Of a DNA stretch of 38,962 nucleotides, positions 16,552 through 25,654 are shown one piece after another. Position 1 is the first letter of the stretch. Each line of letters starts with the position of its first letter. This DNA comes from Kiloniellales bacterium (GTDB lineage: Bacteria; Pseudomonadota; Alphaproteobacteria; Kiloniellales; JAKSDN01): positions 1 to 38,962 of the forward strand of contig JANQLT010000034.1 in assembly GCA_028280455.1 (NCBI GenBank). Reading direction: 5' to 3'. Made by a program: the position numbers and the translations under genes. The notes under the pieces are model-generated. The model worked only from the letters and a program-made list of their open reading frames with translations. It did not search any database and was not told the DNA's origin.

Positions 16552-18243
16552 CTAAAGCGTCCGGTAGATCTGAAAGTAGCTTCCGCGCGCGACTTCCTCG
16601 ATCGGCAGGTCACCGGCTTCGAAGCCCCGGCAGAGCTCGAGGACGAGCAGATAGTCGAAGCTTGCCGGCCAGCCGTTGGCGTAGTCGCCGGCGAGCCTTT
16701 GGCCCTCGGGAGTCGGCGGCTTGTTCAGGCGGTCTTGCAGGGCTTGGGTCGGCAGGACCGCGTCGTTGGTGTCCTTGGCAAGGTAGTCTGCCGTGACCGT
16801 CAGGCTATGCACGCCGGGCTGGGTGAAGAGCGACGGGACGAAGGCCTGACGCTCGATGACGAGGACGCTGCCGAAATGCTGGTACAGGCGCCGCTTGATC
16901 GTGGCCCCCGGGCAGTCGGCGGGGCCGACGGCAACCAAGACGGAGCTGCCGACGGCAATGGCGTCGCTCGTCGCCCTGAGCTCGTCGAGGTCGCGCGCCA
17001 CGCCGGCGTTGTAGTGCGCGAAAGCGGCGCTGCGTCCGGCGATCAGCAGCACCACGGCTAGGAGAACGGCGGCCCCATCGAGGCGCCTGCGATCCGTCGT
17101 GCGGCTCGCCGCGATCAGGACGACCATGGCCAGATTGGCGACGCGAATATGCGGCCCCCAGATCCCGAAGATCTGAACCGGCGCGGCCAGGGCAAGCAGG
17201 AACAGGCAGCCGGCGACATAGACGAGGCGCTTGTCGAGGCTGATGCGCCCCGACAGGAACAGGGCGCCGAAGAGAGCCAGAAACCCGACCAGAAAGAGCG
17301 CGTCCCACCACTCGCGATAGGTCAGGAAGGGCACCACGACCGCGGTCACGTGCTCCTTCCAGTGACCGAAGCCGATGGACAGGGCCGATAGCGTCTCCTC
17401 GGCCGCCGGCAGGCCGAGCAGGCCGGCATCCAGGAGCCACCCCTCCTTGAAGACGAAGAGCGACATCAAGAGGACGAAGCCTGCGGCGCCGGCGATCAGG
17501 CCGGCGAGCGCATATCGCAAGACTCTCCAGGCATAGGCTTCGTAGAGCGCAATCAGGGCGACATAGAGCAGGAGCGCAGCCAGGTGGCTGACGTAGAGCA
17601 CCGGGATGGCGGCCGCCACCGAGCCGAAAAGGTAGAGGTTTCGGGCGCCGCTGCTCGGGCTCGAGCGGCCATAGACCCAGACCGCGAAGCCGAGGCTCGC
17701 CAGCGAGACGGCGAGATTGAAGTTCAGGAAGCCCCACGTCATCACATAGTTGAAACAAAATAGAAGCGACAGAAGATTTATGAAATGCCACCGACCTGAC
17801 ACTGAATATTGAATGAGAGCGCTGGAAAACCCGATGAGTATTGACGAAGCCACGATCGAAAGGCTGTTCATATGGATCGGGTCGAGCAGCGGCCCCAACA
17901 GGAAACTGAGCCACTCCAGAAGCGAATTGGTCCTGAACCCGAGGTCGGCCGCGTAGATCTGGTCGATGAACTGGCCGTCGCCCAGGTTGGCCAGCAGCCA
18001 ATACCTGGCGACATGGTTGACGGCATCGCCATGGGGGTAGAAGGGCAGCCAGAAGGCGGGAAAGGAAACGACAAGAACCAGACAAGCAAGGACCGAGAGG
18101 TAGAGCTGAAAGTGCTTCGAGCCGGTCAATTGACGTCGCCTGCCTATCGCGGGCCTCGCAGAAGGCGAGGCACAAGTCGAGCAGAAGCCGGCGAGGCTCC
18201 CGGGAACGGCCCATTTGGCACGATCACCACGGCTTTGCCACAA
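16552..18243 (-). CDS. Multi-pass membrane protein, GT-C-like, unknown function
   Basis: This protein of up to 563 residues has about ten transmembrane helices (from residue 45 on) and a C-terminal soluble part (about 425-563). The loop after the first helix (FYPHGDAVNHVARYWLL) carries Asp and His as in many GT-C glycosyltransferases. The first 38 residues look like non-coding translation; a TTG at 18129 giving LTGSKHFQLYLSVL may be the true start, so the annotated ATG is uncertain. A region around 17755-17850 is visibly AT-richer than its surroundings. No firm family assignment; it is similar in layout, but not in sequence, to the protein at 5750. Divergent from the PL14-like gene. Confidence 0.6.
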   Translation of the reverse strand: MWQSRGDRAKWAVPGSLAGFCSTCASPSARPAIGRRRQLTGSKHFQLYLSVLACLVLVVSFPAFWLPFYPHGDAVNHVARYWLLANLGDGQFIDQIYAADLGFRTNSLLEWLSFLLGPLLDPIHMNSLSIVASSILIGFSSALIQYSVSGRWHFINLLSLLFCFNYVMTWGFLNFNLAVSLASLGFAVWVYGRSSPSSGARNLYLFGSVAAAIPVLYVSHLAALLLYVALIALYEAYAWRVLRYALAGLIAGAAGFVLLMSLFVFKEGWLLDAGLLGLPAAEETLSALSIGFGHWKEHVTAVVVPFLTYREWWDALFLVGFLALFGALFLSGRISLDKRLVYVAGCLFLLALAAPVQIFGIWGPHIRVANLAMVVLIAASRTTDRRRLDGAAVLLAVVLLIAGRSAAFAHYNAGVARDLDELRATSDAIAVGSSVLVAVGPADCPGATIKRRLYQHFGSVLVIERQAFVPSLFTQPGVHSLTVTADYLAKDTNDAVLPTQALQDRLNKPPTPEGQRLAGDYANGWPASFDYLLVLELCRGFEAGDLPIEEVARGSYFQIYRTL

Positions 18244-18396
18244 TATTGTAGCGCGATGCGCCGCCGCAGCTCTTGTAGCATCTCGGCCCGGGCCGGCGTC
18301 GCTGCATTGGCGGGTCGCTAGCCCACGCGCTCAAGAAATCGGCCCTTTATCTCTCGCATGTTTGACCTGAGATACGTGAGCCGCGCGGTTGAGTTC

Positions 18397-18405
18397 TGGT
18401 ATACT
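18397..18405 (+). promoter_or_regulatory. Candidate extended -10 promoter for the PL14-like gene
   Basis: TG-G-TATACT lies 44 bases before the ATG at 18450 in the divergent gap. It is a good match to an extended -10 element; no convincing -35 is present. Confidence 0.4.
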
Positions 18406-18449
18406 GACCGCAACGAGCGCTCGTCCCCCCAATAGTGAGCCTTTTAACC

Positions 18450-19946
18450 ATGTCTCTCGACCGCATCGTCGTCTTGTCGCTGGCCGTGATGTTCTGTTCG
18501 TCGGTGGAAAGCCACGCCACGGAGCCGATACAGGACTGGAAGGAGAACTCCGTCACGAAGGACTGGTACAACGCCGCGGCGGGCCTGCCCTGGCGCAACC
18601 ACGGCGGCGACTGGCGCGACGCCGACGGCCGGCCGCAAGGCCCCAAGCCCTTCGCGGACGCCGTTGTTGCCGGCCCGCAAGGGGGCCAGGTGATCGACTT
18701 CGACATCACCGCGATGGTCAAAGGCTGGCTTTCCGGACGGATTCCCGACAACGGCGTCGTTCTGCGGTCCTTCGAGGGCGGCCAGGTCATACTCCATAGC
18801 AAGGAACGGCCGGACCCGGCGGTGCATCCGAGGCTCATCGTGCGGACCGCCGATGGCACGAGACATGAGCTGCCGGCCACCGACGACGTCTTCACGCACA
18901 ACTCGACGAGCGGATCGCTCTGGGGGGAGCCGCACCTCTGGGTCGGCTTCGCCATGCTCAAGTTCGACTTGAGCCGCCTCGAGAAGGACGCTGCCGTCAC
19001 TGAGGCGATCATGCGGGTGTACCCGGTCAACAAGACGTTCCGGCACACCGTCTTGGGCGTGTTCCAACCCGATCTCGGAAGCGCTTCTCCGTCGGCCCTG
19101 GGCGGCAAGCTCAAGGGCCTGGCCGAGAGCTACCCCGGCGACAAGGGCCTGGCGCGGGATCCCGACGTGCTGATGGTCTCGGACTTCGAGCGCTTCGACT
19201 GGGCCAAGAGCTGGACGGTCGACATGAATCCGGTCCACCTCATGCCGATCGAGGAGCCGGGCAAGCTCGGCTTCGAGCCGCTCTCCGGCAAGGCCCTGCA
19301 GGGCGTCATCCCCGAGGGCAGCAGACTCGGGCTGAACCTGCTCTACAAGTTCGCCGATAGGCTCGGCTATGAGCCGGAAGAGATCTACATGCGCTACTAC
19401 CTGCGCCTCGCCGACAACTGGAACCCGAGGATCTCCGGCGGCAAGCTGCCCGGTATCGCCGGCACCTACGGCAAGGCCGGCTGGGGCGGCCGCCGGTCGG
19501 ACGGCACCAACGGCTGGTCGATGCGCGGCTCTTTCGGCATCATACCCAAGCCGGACAATCCGGCACACGGCCTGACGCCCGTCGGCACCTATGCCTACTT
19601 TGCCGACATGCCCAGCCGCTACGGCTCCGCCTGGCCCTGGGCACGGAAAGGCCTCGGTCTGCTCGAAAGGAACCGCTGGTACAGCATCGAGCAGCACGTG
19701 AAGCTGAACACGCCCGGCGCGCACAACGGCACATTGCGCATTTGGGTCGACGGCGACGTCGCCTTCGAGTCGGACGAGATCATGTATCGGACCACCGATG
19801 CGCTCAAAATCGACCGCATCTGGATGAACGTCTATCACGGCGGCACGGCCAACGCGCCCGAGGACTATCACTTCTTCATCGACAACGTGGTGATCGCCAA
19901 GGCCTACATCGGGCCGATGGCCGGGCGTGCGGTGGAGAGCCAGTAG
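18450..19946 (+). CDS. Secreted polysaccharide-lyase-14-like protein with DNRLRE-like region
   Basis: About 498 residues from the ATG chosen here; an in-frame GTG lies at 18435. A signal peptide covers roughly residues 1-25. Residues about 80-190 contain DNRLRE/CBM96-like pieces: DFDITAMVKGWLSG with RLIV, then LWVGFAMLKFDLSRL. The usual halves appear in swapped order. The C-terminal part (about 300-490) matches a PL14-like jelly-roll: YMRYYLRLADNWNP, GGKLPGIAGTYG, GWSMRGSFG, then RWYSIEQHVKLNTPG and WVDGDVAFES. PL14 enzymes cleave alginate or glucuronan, so this could trim the EPS in the periplasm. Catalysis is unproven and a binding role is possible. The transglutaminase-like gene follows after 32 bp, probably in the same operon. 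Confidence 0.75.
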   Translation: MSLDRIVVLSLAVMFCSSVESHATEPIQDWKENSVTKDWYNAAAGLPWRNHGGDWRDADGRPQGPKPFADAVVAGPQGGQVIDFDITAMVKGWLSGRIPDNGVVLRSFEGGQVILHSKERPDPAVHPRLIVRTADGTRHELPATDDVFTHNSTSGSLWGEPHLWVGFAMLKFDLSRLEKDAAVTEAIMRVYPVNKTFRHTVLGVFQPDLGSASPSALGGKLKGLAESYPGDKGLARDPDVLMVSDFERFDWAKSWTVDMNPVHLMPIEEPGKLGFEPLSGKALQGVIPEGSRLGLNLLYKFADRLGYEPEEIYMRYYLRLADNWNPRISGGKLPGIAGTYGKAGWGGRRSDGTNGWSMRGSFGIIPKPDNPAHGLTPVGTYAYFADMPSRYGSAWPWARKGLGLLERNRWYSIEQHVKLNTPGAHNGTLRIWVDGDVAFESDEIMYRTTDALKIDRIWMNVYHGGTANAPEDYHFFIDNVVIAKAYIGPMAGRAVESQ

Positions 19947-19978
19947 AACGCGCCGCGCAACGAGATCGACTTGTCGTC

Positions 19979-21061
19979 ATGAGCCTTCTGTCGCACCTGC
20001 CGCGCGGCTTGCGAGTCGGCCTCATCGTCCTCCTGGGGATCGTGGTCGTCGCCGTCTCGCTGCACATGGGCCGCATGGTGCTGGCGCCCACCCGGGACGC
20101 CTCGATCGACGCCGTGCGCGTGCGGAACGCTCTGGTCGTCGATCTGGGGTCGGCCGCCGACGTGAACTGGGCACCCGAGGCGCCGCCGCAGGACTTCAAC
20201 TGGGAACGCTTGGCGCCGCCGCAGCGCTTCGTCGAGGTCACCGAAGGCGTCCTGCAAGCGGCGCCGGCCGACGCCGGCGATTTCGACAAGGCCCTGCTCC
20301 TGGCACGCCACATCCGGGAGAACGCCCGCGGCAGCGGCGCCATCCAGGCCAACGCTTGGGAGACCTACCAGCGACTGCGCTCCGGCCAAGGCGGCTATTG
20401 CTCTGACTACACCCAGACCATGAACGCCCTGGCCCTGGCCGCCGGCCTGAAGATCCGCGAATGGGGCTTTGCCTGGGAAACCATGGCCAACGGCCATGCC
20501 TTCAGCGAGGTCTGGGAGCCGAGCCTCGGCAAGTGGCTGCTGCTCGACAGCCATCACGGCTTCTATGTCGTCGACGCGGCCAGCGGGGTGCCGCTCTCCG
20601 TCGTCGAGTTCCGCGACCATTTGATGACCGACGCCGATCCGGCGGCGATCCGCCTGCTGCCGATCAGCGCGGCGGCCTTCGACGCGGAGCGCGTCGAGGC
20701 GGAGCGTGCCTTCTATGCCCGGGGGGTGCCGCGCATGTTCCTGCTGATGGGCAACAACGTCTATTCCTACGATGCCCATCCGCTGATTCAGGCCACCGAG
20801 GCCCTGCCGCGCTCGCTGGAGATGCTCACCGGCATCGCCCTCGGCGAGCACCCGCGCTTCCTCTTCGTGCCGCCGGCCGACCGGCCGGACCTGCGGGCCG
20901 AGGTCGAGGCCATGACCTGGACCCGGACCCGCACGCTGCTAGAGGTTTCCGCGGGCGCCCTGTCCGGCTTGGGCGCCCTGGCCCTGCTCTGGTCCTTGCT
21001 CCCCAAGGCCGGGGCTCGGCGTCGCGACGCCGGGAGCCGGGCTCGCGACCGCCTGGCCTAG
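19979..21061 (+). CDS. Membrane-anchored transglutaminase-like protein
   Basis: The start is ATG 19979, giving 360 residues; the frame is open further upstream but that part overlaps the previous gene. An N-terminal helix (about 11-30) and a second hydrophobic segment near the C-terminus (about 320-340) anchor it to the membrane. The central domain carries a transglutaminase/protease-like triad: Cys141 in GGYCSDYTQTMNALALAAG, His173 in NGHAFSEVW and Asp190 in WLLLDSHHG. Such domains form or cleave amide bonds. Substrate is unknown; in an EPS locus with amidated sugars, the polysaccharide or a secreted protein is possible (inference). It follows the PL14-like gene by 32 bp. Its last 123 bases overlap the convergent glycosyltransferase at 20939-22234. 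Confidence 0.78.
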   Translation: MSLLSHLPRGLRVGLIVLLGIVVVAVSLHMGRMVLAPTRDASIDAVRVRNALVVDLGSAADVNWAPEAPPQDFNWERLAPPQRFVEVTEGVLQAAPADAGDFDKALLLARHIRENARGSGAIQANAWETYQRLRSGQGGYCSDYTQTMNALALAAGLKIREWGFAWETMANGHAFSEVWEPSLGKWLLLDSHHGFYVVDAASGVPLSVVEFRDHLMTDADPAAIRLLPISAAAFDAERVEAERAFYARGVPRMFLLMGNNVYSYDAHPLIQATEALPRSLEMLTGIALGEHPRFLFVPPADRPDLRAEVEAMTWTRTRTLLEVSAGALSGLGALALLWSLLPKAGARRRDAGSRARDRLA

Positions 21062-22234
21062 GAGGCCTTCGAGAATCCCGTCGAGCTTGCGCATCGAGGC
21101 CGGCCAGGCATGGTGGGTCTCGACGCGGCGCCGGCCGGCCTCGGCGAATCGGCGGCGCTCCGCCTCGCTGTCCAGAAAGCGCAGGACCGCCGCGGCGAAG
21201 GACTCAGCGTCGCCGGCGGCCAGCAGATGCTCGCCGGGCACCACGTCGACGCCCTTGGCGGCGAGCTCGCTGGTCACCACGGGCACGCCCATCGCCAGGG
21301 ATTCCAGGATCTTGTTTTGCGTGCCCCGGGCGATGCTCAGGGGCGCCACGGTCAGGCAGGAGCGTTGCACGTAGGGCTGCACGTCGGGCACCGTGCCGGT
21401 GACCGTCACGCCCTCGATCTCGCCCAGGCGCCGGATCTCCACTGACGGCTCGGCGCCGACCACCTGCAGCTTGAGCGCAGGCCGCGCCGCCTTGAGGCGC
21501 GGCAGGATCTCCCGGCAGAAGCGCAGCACGCCTTCCTGGTTCGGGTAGTAGTCCATGCGGCCGATGAAGCAGATGCTGTCGCGATCGTAGGGCTCGGCAG
21601 ACGGCCGGAACTTCTCCAGGTCGACGCCGTTCGGGAACCAGTCGCTCGGCGTCTGCTGGTCGAGCGCCTGCAGGCTTTCGAGCTCCGCCCGGGTCGTGCA
21701 GGTGCAGAGATCGAAGTTGCGGGCGATCCGGGTCTCGGCCCGCTCCAGCTTACGGCCTTCGATCCGGTAGCCGAGCGACAGGGGGAAGCCGCGGACCTGC
21801 GCATAGGTCAGCCACTTCTGCGAATCCATGTCGCCGAAATCCATCACCTTCGGCACGCCCCGCACGCCCTCGACATAGGGCGCGACCGAGGAGCAGTGCA
21901 CGAAGATCAGGTCGACCGGCTCGCGCGCCAGCTCGGCCTCGATGCGCCGGGCCAGGCGCGGCGAGTGGAAGTAGCCCATGGAGGAGGGCCGCGGGCTCGG
22001 CAGGTTGGCCCAGGTGCGGAGCCAGGCGCCGGCCGGCGGGATCGTCTCCATCAGAAAGCGCTCGCAGTGGGGCGCGATGCCCTCGCCCTGCGCGGCCTCC
22101 TCCGGGCTGCGGGCGAGCGAGGCGACCGTCACCCGATGGCGCTGGCTCAGGTGCCGGATGATGTTGAAGGGCCGGATCTTGCCGCCGCGCGCCGGCGGGA
22201 AAGGAAAGCGGTGGCAGACGAAGAGGATGCGCAT
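20939..22234 (-). CDS. Exosortase-A-associated sugar transferase, Stp1-like (GT4)
   Basis: The start is ATG 22234, one base overlapping the TGA of the upstream amidotransferase (TGATG), which implies translational coupling. The 431-residue product begins MRILFVCHRFPFPPARGGK, has VMDFGDMDSQKWLTYA, then CFIGRMDYYPNQEGVLRF and the donor site GTQNKILESLAMGVPVV. This matches the family called sugar transferase, PEP-CTERM/EpsH1 system-associated (TIGR03087). It likely adds a sugar to the lipid-linked EPS unit in the cytosol. After residue 390 a Gly/Gln/Pro-rich tail is translated antisense to the end of the transglutaminase-like gene and may be an extension gained by stop loss. The open frame continues upstream to 24163, but that part is antisense noise. 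Confidence 0.87.
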   Translation of the reverse strand: MRILFVCHRFPFPPARGGKIRPFNIIRHLSQRHRVTVASLARSPEEAAQGEGIAPHCERFLMETIPPAGAWLRTWANLPSPRPSSMGYFHSPRLARRIEAELAREPVDLIFVHCSSVAPYVEGVRGVPKVMDFGDMDSQKWLTYAQVRGFPLSLGYRIEGRKLERAETRIARNFDLCTCTTRAELESLQALDQQTPSDWFPNGVDLEKFRPSAEPYDRDSICFIGRMDYYPNQEGVLRFCREILPRLKAARPALKLQVVGAEPSVEIRRLGEIEGVTVTGTVPDVQPYVQRSCLTVAPLSIARGTQNKILESLAMGVPVVTSELAAKGVDVVPGEHLLAAGDAESFAAAVLRFLDSEAERRRFAEAGRRRVETHHAWPASMRKLDGILEGLLGQAVASPAPGVATPSPGLGEQGPEQGQGAQAGQGARGNL

Positions 22235-24165
22235 CAGGCGGCGAGGGCGGCCAGCTCGTCGGAGAGATCGCCGGTCGAGCGGCCGTCGAGGAAGAGGCGC
22301 GCCCAGATCTCCAGGTTGATCAGGCAGATCAGGTGGTCCGTGTGGTCGGCCCGGCTGGCCCGGTGCTCGGCGAGCAGGCTCTCGATGCGCGCGCCGTCGA
22401 ACCAGCCGCGCCGCTCGACCGCCTGGCGCGACAGGAGCTGCCCGGCCAGCGGCGCCAGCTCCTGCTTCAGCCAGGCGCCCATGGGCGCGCCGAAGCCGCG
22501 TTTCGGCCGCTCGATGATGTCGCGCGGCAGCACGTCGGCGAGCGCCAGCTTGAGCAGGTGCTTGAGCCGCCCCTTGCGGATCCGCAGGCGCGCCGGGATC
22601 CGCGCGCAGGTCTCGACCAGCCGGTGATTGAGCAGCGGCACCCGGCACTCGATGGAGGAGGCCATGGTCATCTTGTCGGTCAGCATCAGCAAATCGTTCG
22701 GCAACTGTGTCAGCAGGTCGACCTGCATCAGGCGCTGCAAGGCGTCCTCGCCCGAGGCCTCGCCGAAGGCGGCATCGAAGGAGTCGCTGCCGCCCCTGGG
22801 CAGGGTCCCGGCCAGCGCCTCGGCCGCCTCGCGCCCGAAGACCTGGACATAGGCGCGGTAGCGGGCCTCGAAGGGCTGCTCGTGGGACTCCAGGAAGACC
22901 CGGGCCTGGCGCGAGAGGTTCAGCAGCGGCGAATGGCGGTCGCTCGGCAGCCGCCGGGCCAGGGGCGCGACCACCTTGCCGCGCAGCCAGGCCGGCAGGC
23001 GGGCGTAGAGCAGGCCGTAGTGCTCCCCGAGATAGCGCCGATAGCCGCCGAAGATCTCGTCGCCGCCGACGCCGGAGAGGATGACCTTGACGTCCTGGCG
23101 GGCGAACTCGGCGACCAGGAATGTGGTGATCAAGGCGCTGTCGGCGACCGGCTCGTCCATGTGCCAGAGCAGGCGCGGCAGGAGATCGGCGACCTCGGGC
23201 CGGACCAGGATCTCCCTGTGCCGCGTGCCGAAGCGCTCGGCCACGGCCTTGGCGTAGGGCAGCTCGTTGTAGTAGCTGCCGGCCTTGCCGGTATCGAAGC
23301 CGATGGAATAGGTGCGGATCGGCTCGGCCGAGCGCTTGGCCATGGCGGCGACCACCGCGCTGGAATCGAGACCGCCGCTGAGGAAGGCGCCGAGCGGCAC
23401 GTCGCTGACCATCTCGGACTCGACCGCCGCCTCGATGTCGGCGCGGATCCGCTCGGCCCAGGCCTGCTCGCTTAGCCCCTCGTCGATCTCGCGGGGCGGC
23501 GACCAGTAGGAGGCGATGGAGACCTCGCCCTCCTCGACGACCAGCAGCGAGGCCGGCGGCAGCTTCCTGATGCCGGGAAAGAGCGTGCGGTCGTTGGGCG
23601 TGTAGCCGAAGGAGAGATACTCCTTGAGCGCCAGCGGATCGGGCTCGCCGGCCGCCGGCAGCAGCGCCAGGATCGACTTGATCTCCGAGGCGAAGATCAG
23701 CCTGTCGCCGTCGTGCGCGTAGTAGAGCGGCTTGACGCCGAGCCGGTCGCGGCCGAGCAGCAGCCGGCCGCGCGTCTCGTCCCAGAGCGCGAAGCCGAAC
23801 ATGCCCTCGACCTCGTCGAGCAGCTCGAGCCCCCGTTCCTCGTAGAGATGCACCAGGATCTCGACGTCGCTGCGCGTGCGGAAGCGATGCCCCGCGGCGG
23901 CCAGGCGCTCGGTCACGCCGCGGTAGTTGTAGAGCTCGCCGTTGCAGACCACGACGGCGCTGCGGTCCTCGTTCCAGATCGGCTGCTGGCCGGTGGCCAG
24001 GTCGATGATCGACAGCCGGCGCATGCCGAGCGCCACGCGCGCGCCGAGGTGACCGCCCTCGTCGTCGGGACCCCGATGGACCTGCAGGCCGCCCATGGCC
24101 GCCAGATCGCGCTGCTCGAGCCGGGCGCCCGGGCGCAGCGCGACGATGCCGTAGATCCCGCACAT
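22234..24165 (-). CDS. Asparagine-synthase-type glutamine amidotransferase
   Basis: This 643-residue, complete AsnB-type enzyme has Cys2 (MCGIYGIV), RGPD at 31-34, NGELYNYRG around 75 and LGVKPLYYAHDGD in the glutaminase half. The synthetase half has the PP-loop GAFLSGGLDSSAVVAAM (about 260-276) and VILSGVGGDEIFGGYRRY. It should move ammonia from glutamine to an ATP-activated carboxylate. In polysaccharide loci such enzymes can amidate hexuronic acids (WbpS-type O-antigen amidotransferase is a precedent). It lies between AlgD (45 bp upstream) and the Stp1-like transferase (overlapping), which makes mannuronate, or a glycan containing it, an attractive substrate; free asparagine synthesis is the alternative. 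Confidence 0.88.
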   Translation of the reverse strand: MCGIYGIVALRPGARLEQRDLAAMGGLQVHRGPDDEGGHLGARVALGMRRLSIIDLATGQQPIWNEDRSAVVVCNGELYNYRGVTERLAAAGHRFRTRSDVEILVHLYEERGLELLDEVEGMFGFALWDETRGRLLLGRDRLGVKPLYYAHDGDRLIFASEIKSILALLPAAGEPDPLALKEYLSFGYTPNDRTLFPGIRKLPPASLLVVEEGEVSIASYWSPPREIDEGLSEQAWAERIRADIEAAVESEMVSDVPLGAFLSGGLDSSAVVAAMAKRSAEPIRTYSIGFDTGKAGSYYNELPYAKAVAERFGTRHREILVRPEVADLLPRLLWHMDEPVADSALITTFLVAEFARQDVKVILSGVGGDEIFGGYRRYLGEHYGLLYARLPAWLRGKVVAPLARRLPSDRHSPLLNLSRQARVFLESHEQPFEARYRAYVQVFGREAAEALAGTLPRGGSDSFDAAFGEASGEDALQRLMQVDLLTQLPNDLLMLTDKMTMASSIECRVPLLNHRLVETCARIPARLRIRKGRLKHLLKLALADVLPRDIIERPKRGFGAPMGAWLKQELAPLAGQLLSRQAVERRGWFDGARIESLLAEHRASRADHTDHLICLINLEIWARLFLDGRSTGDLSDELAALAA

Positions 24166-24210
24166 GGGCGGCTCAGGCCGGCCGCGGGGCCCGCACGCGG
24201 CGGCGGGCGC

Positions 24211-25539
24211 TCACCAGCAGATACCCTGGTAGTCGGCCCCGGGCAGCTCGCGGAAGGCCTCGATGCCCTGCAGGTCGACCAGGGTGACGGCACCGCCGTG
24301 CGCGCCCCACTGCGACAGGATGGCCTGCTTGGCCGCCTCGTCGACATGGCCGACCACGACGACCTCCGCGCCTTCCAGGGCCTGCGCCGGATCGACGGCG
24401 AGCAGCCGGTCGAGATGCGGGATCTCGCGCTCGATGAAGTCGCGGTTGGTGCCGACCAAGCGGCCGAGCTCCAGGCAGCGGTCGTAGATCGTCAGCTCGA
24501 AGCCGCGGCCGATCAGGCGCTCGGCGAGCGCGACGAAGGGCGATTCGCGCAGGTCGTCGGTGCCCGGCTTGAAGGCCAGGCCGAAGAGCGCGACCTTGCG
24601 CCGGCCGCCGGCGGCGATGATCTCGAAGGCGCGCTCGATGTGCGCCGCGTTGCTGGCCAGCACGTTGCCGATCATCGGCAGGTCGAGGTCCAAGGCCTTG
24701 GCCAGGCCGGCGGTCGCCCGCAGCTCCTTGGGCAGGCAGGAGCCGCCGAAGGCGAAGCCCGGCCGCAGGTAGGCGCTCGAGATGTTGAGCTGATCGTCCC
24801 GGCAGAACAGCTCCAAGGCCTGTCGCGCGTCCAGGCCCTTGGCCTTGAGCAGCGCGCCGAACTCGTTGGCGAAGGTGATCTTGACGGCGTGGTAGACGTT
24901 GGAGAGGTACTTGATCGACTCCGCCAGGGCGCATTCCGTCCGCACGAAGGGCGCCTCGAGCTTCTCGTAGAGCGCCTCGCCGGTCTCGTAGCCGGCCTCG
25001 CTCAAGCTGCCGACCACCGTGAAGGGCGGCTTGTAGAAGTCGCGCACGGCGTTGCCTTCGCGCAGGAACTCGGGGTTCATGCTGAGGCTCAGGGTCTCGC
25101 CGATAGCCCGTCCCGAGGCCTCGCTCAGCGCCGGCGCGATACGCGCCTCCGTCGTGCCCGGAAGCACGGTGCTGCGCAGGATCACGGCGTGGGGCGTGTT
25201 CTTCTTGCGCAGGGTGCGGCCGATGTCGGCGACCACGCCGTCGAGCGCCGTGTAGGAGGTGCTGCCGTTGGCGGCGCTCGGCGTGCCGACCGAGATCATC
25301 GAGACGTCGGAGCCGAGCACGGCCTCCTCCGCATCGCCGGTGGCCGAGAGGCGGCCGGCCTGCCGGGCGGCGGCGATACGCTCCTCGACGCCGGCCTCGA
25401 CGATCGGCGAGACGCCGGCGTTGATCGCGGCGACCTTCTGGGCATCGGTATCGACGCCGATCACCTCGTGGCCGAGCTCGGAGAGGCAGGCGCCGGAGAC
25501 CGCGCCGACGTAGCCCACGCCGAAGATGGAGACTCTCAC
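24211..25539 (-). CDS. algD: GDP-mannose 6-dehydrogenase (AlgD-like)
   Basis: This 442-residue enzyme belongs to the UDP-glucose/GDP-mannose dehydrogenase family. It has an N-terminal NAD-binding Rossmann motif IFGVGYVGAVSGACLSELG (5-23), catalytic Lys210 in ESIKYLSNVYHA and nucleophile Cys268 in FAFGGSCLPKE. Both residue numbers equal those of Pseudomonas AlgD. The C-terminus ends YQGICW, and AlgD ends EGICW, which favours GDP-mannose over UDP-glucose as substrate. It would oxidise GDP-mannose to GDP-mannuronate with two NAD. Placement in the XrtA operon indicates that the EPS contains mannuronate or a derivative. Substrate choice is from resemblance, not from a structure. Confidence 0.85.
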   Translation of the reverse strand: MRVSIFGVGYVGAVSGACLSELGHEVIGVDTDAQKVAAINAGVSPIVEAGVEERIAAARQAGRLSATGDAEEAVLGSDVSMISVGTPSAANGSTSYTALDGVVADIGRTLRKKNTPHAVILRSTVLPGTTEARIAPALSEASGRAIGETLSLSMNPEFLREGNAVRDFYKPPFTVVGSLSEAGYETGEALYEKLEAPFVRTECALAESIKYLSNVYHAVKITFANEFGALLKAKGLDARQALELFCRDDQLNISSAYLRPGFAFGGSCLPKELRATAGLAKALDLDLPMIGNVLASNAAHIERAFEIIAAGGRRKVALFGLAFKPGTDDLRESPFVALAERLIGRGFELTIYDRCLELGRLVGTNRDFIEREIPHLDRLLAVDPAQALEGAEVVVVGHVDEAAKQAILSQWGAHGGAVTLVDLQGIEAFRELPGADYQGICW

Positions 25540-25654
25540 GTCGACCTTCCTATCTCGTGCCCTGCCGGTCCGGGATTGCCTGGCATATCAGGATAGTACC
25601 CAGACTTCATTAATCGAACGCGAGCCCGGTGCCTGCGCTCGCGGTAAATCTGAA

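Noticed and set aside
18218..18243. TTGGCACG followed by TTTGC as a sigma-54 promoter
   Set aside because: The spacing between the two elements is 11 bases instead of the required 4-5.
22235..24163. Upstream part of a 1074-codon minus-strand frame leading into the Stp1-like gene
   Set aside because: The first 643 codons are Arg/Gly/Ala-rich and lie out of frame over the true amidotransferase. Only the part from 22234 on is real.
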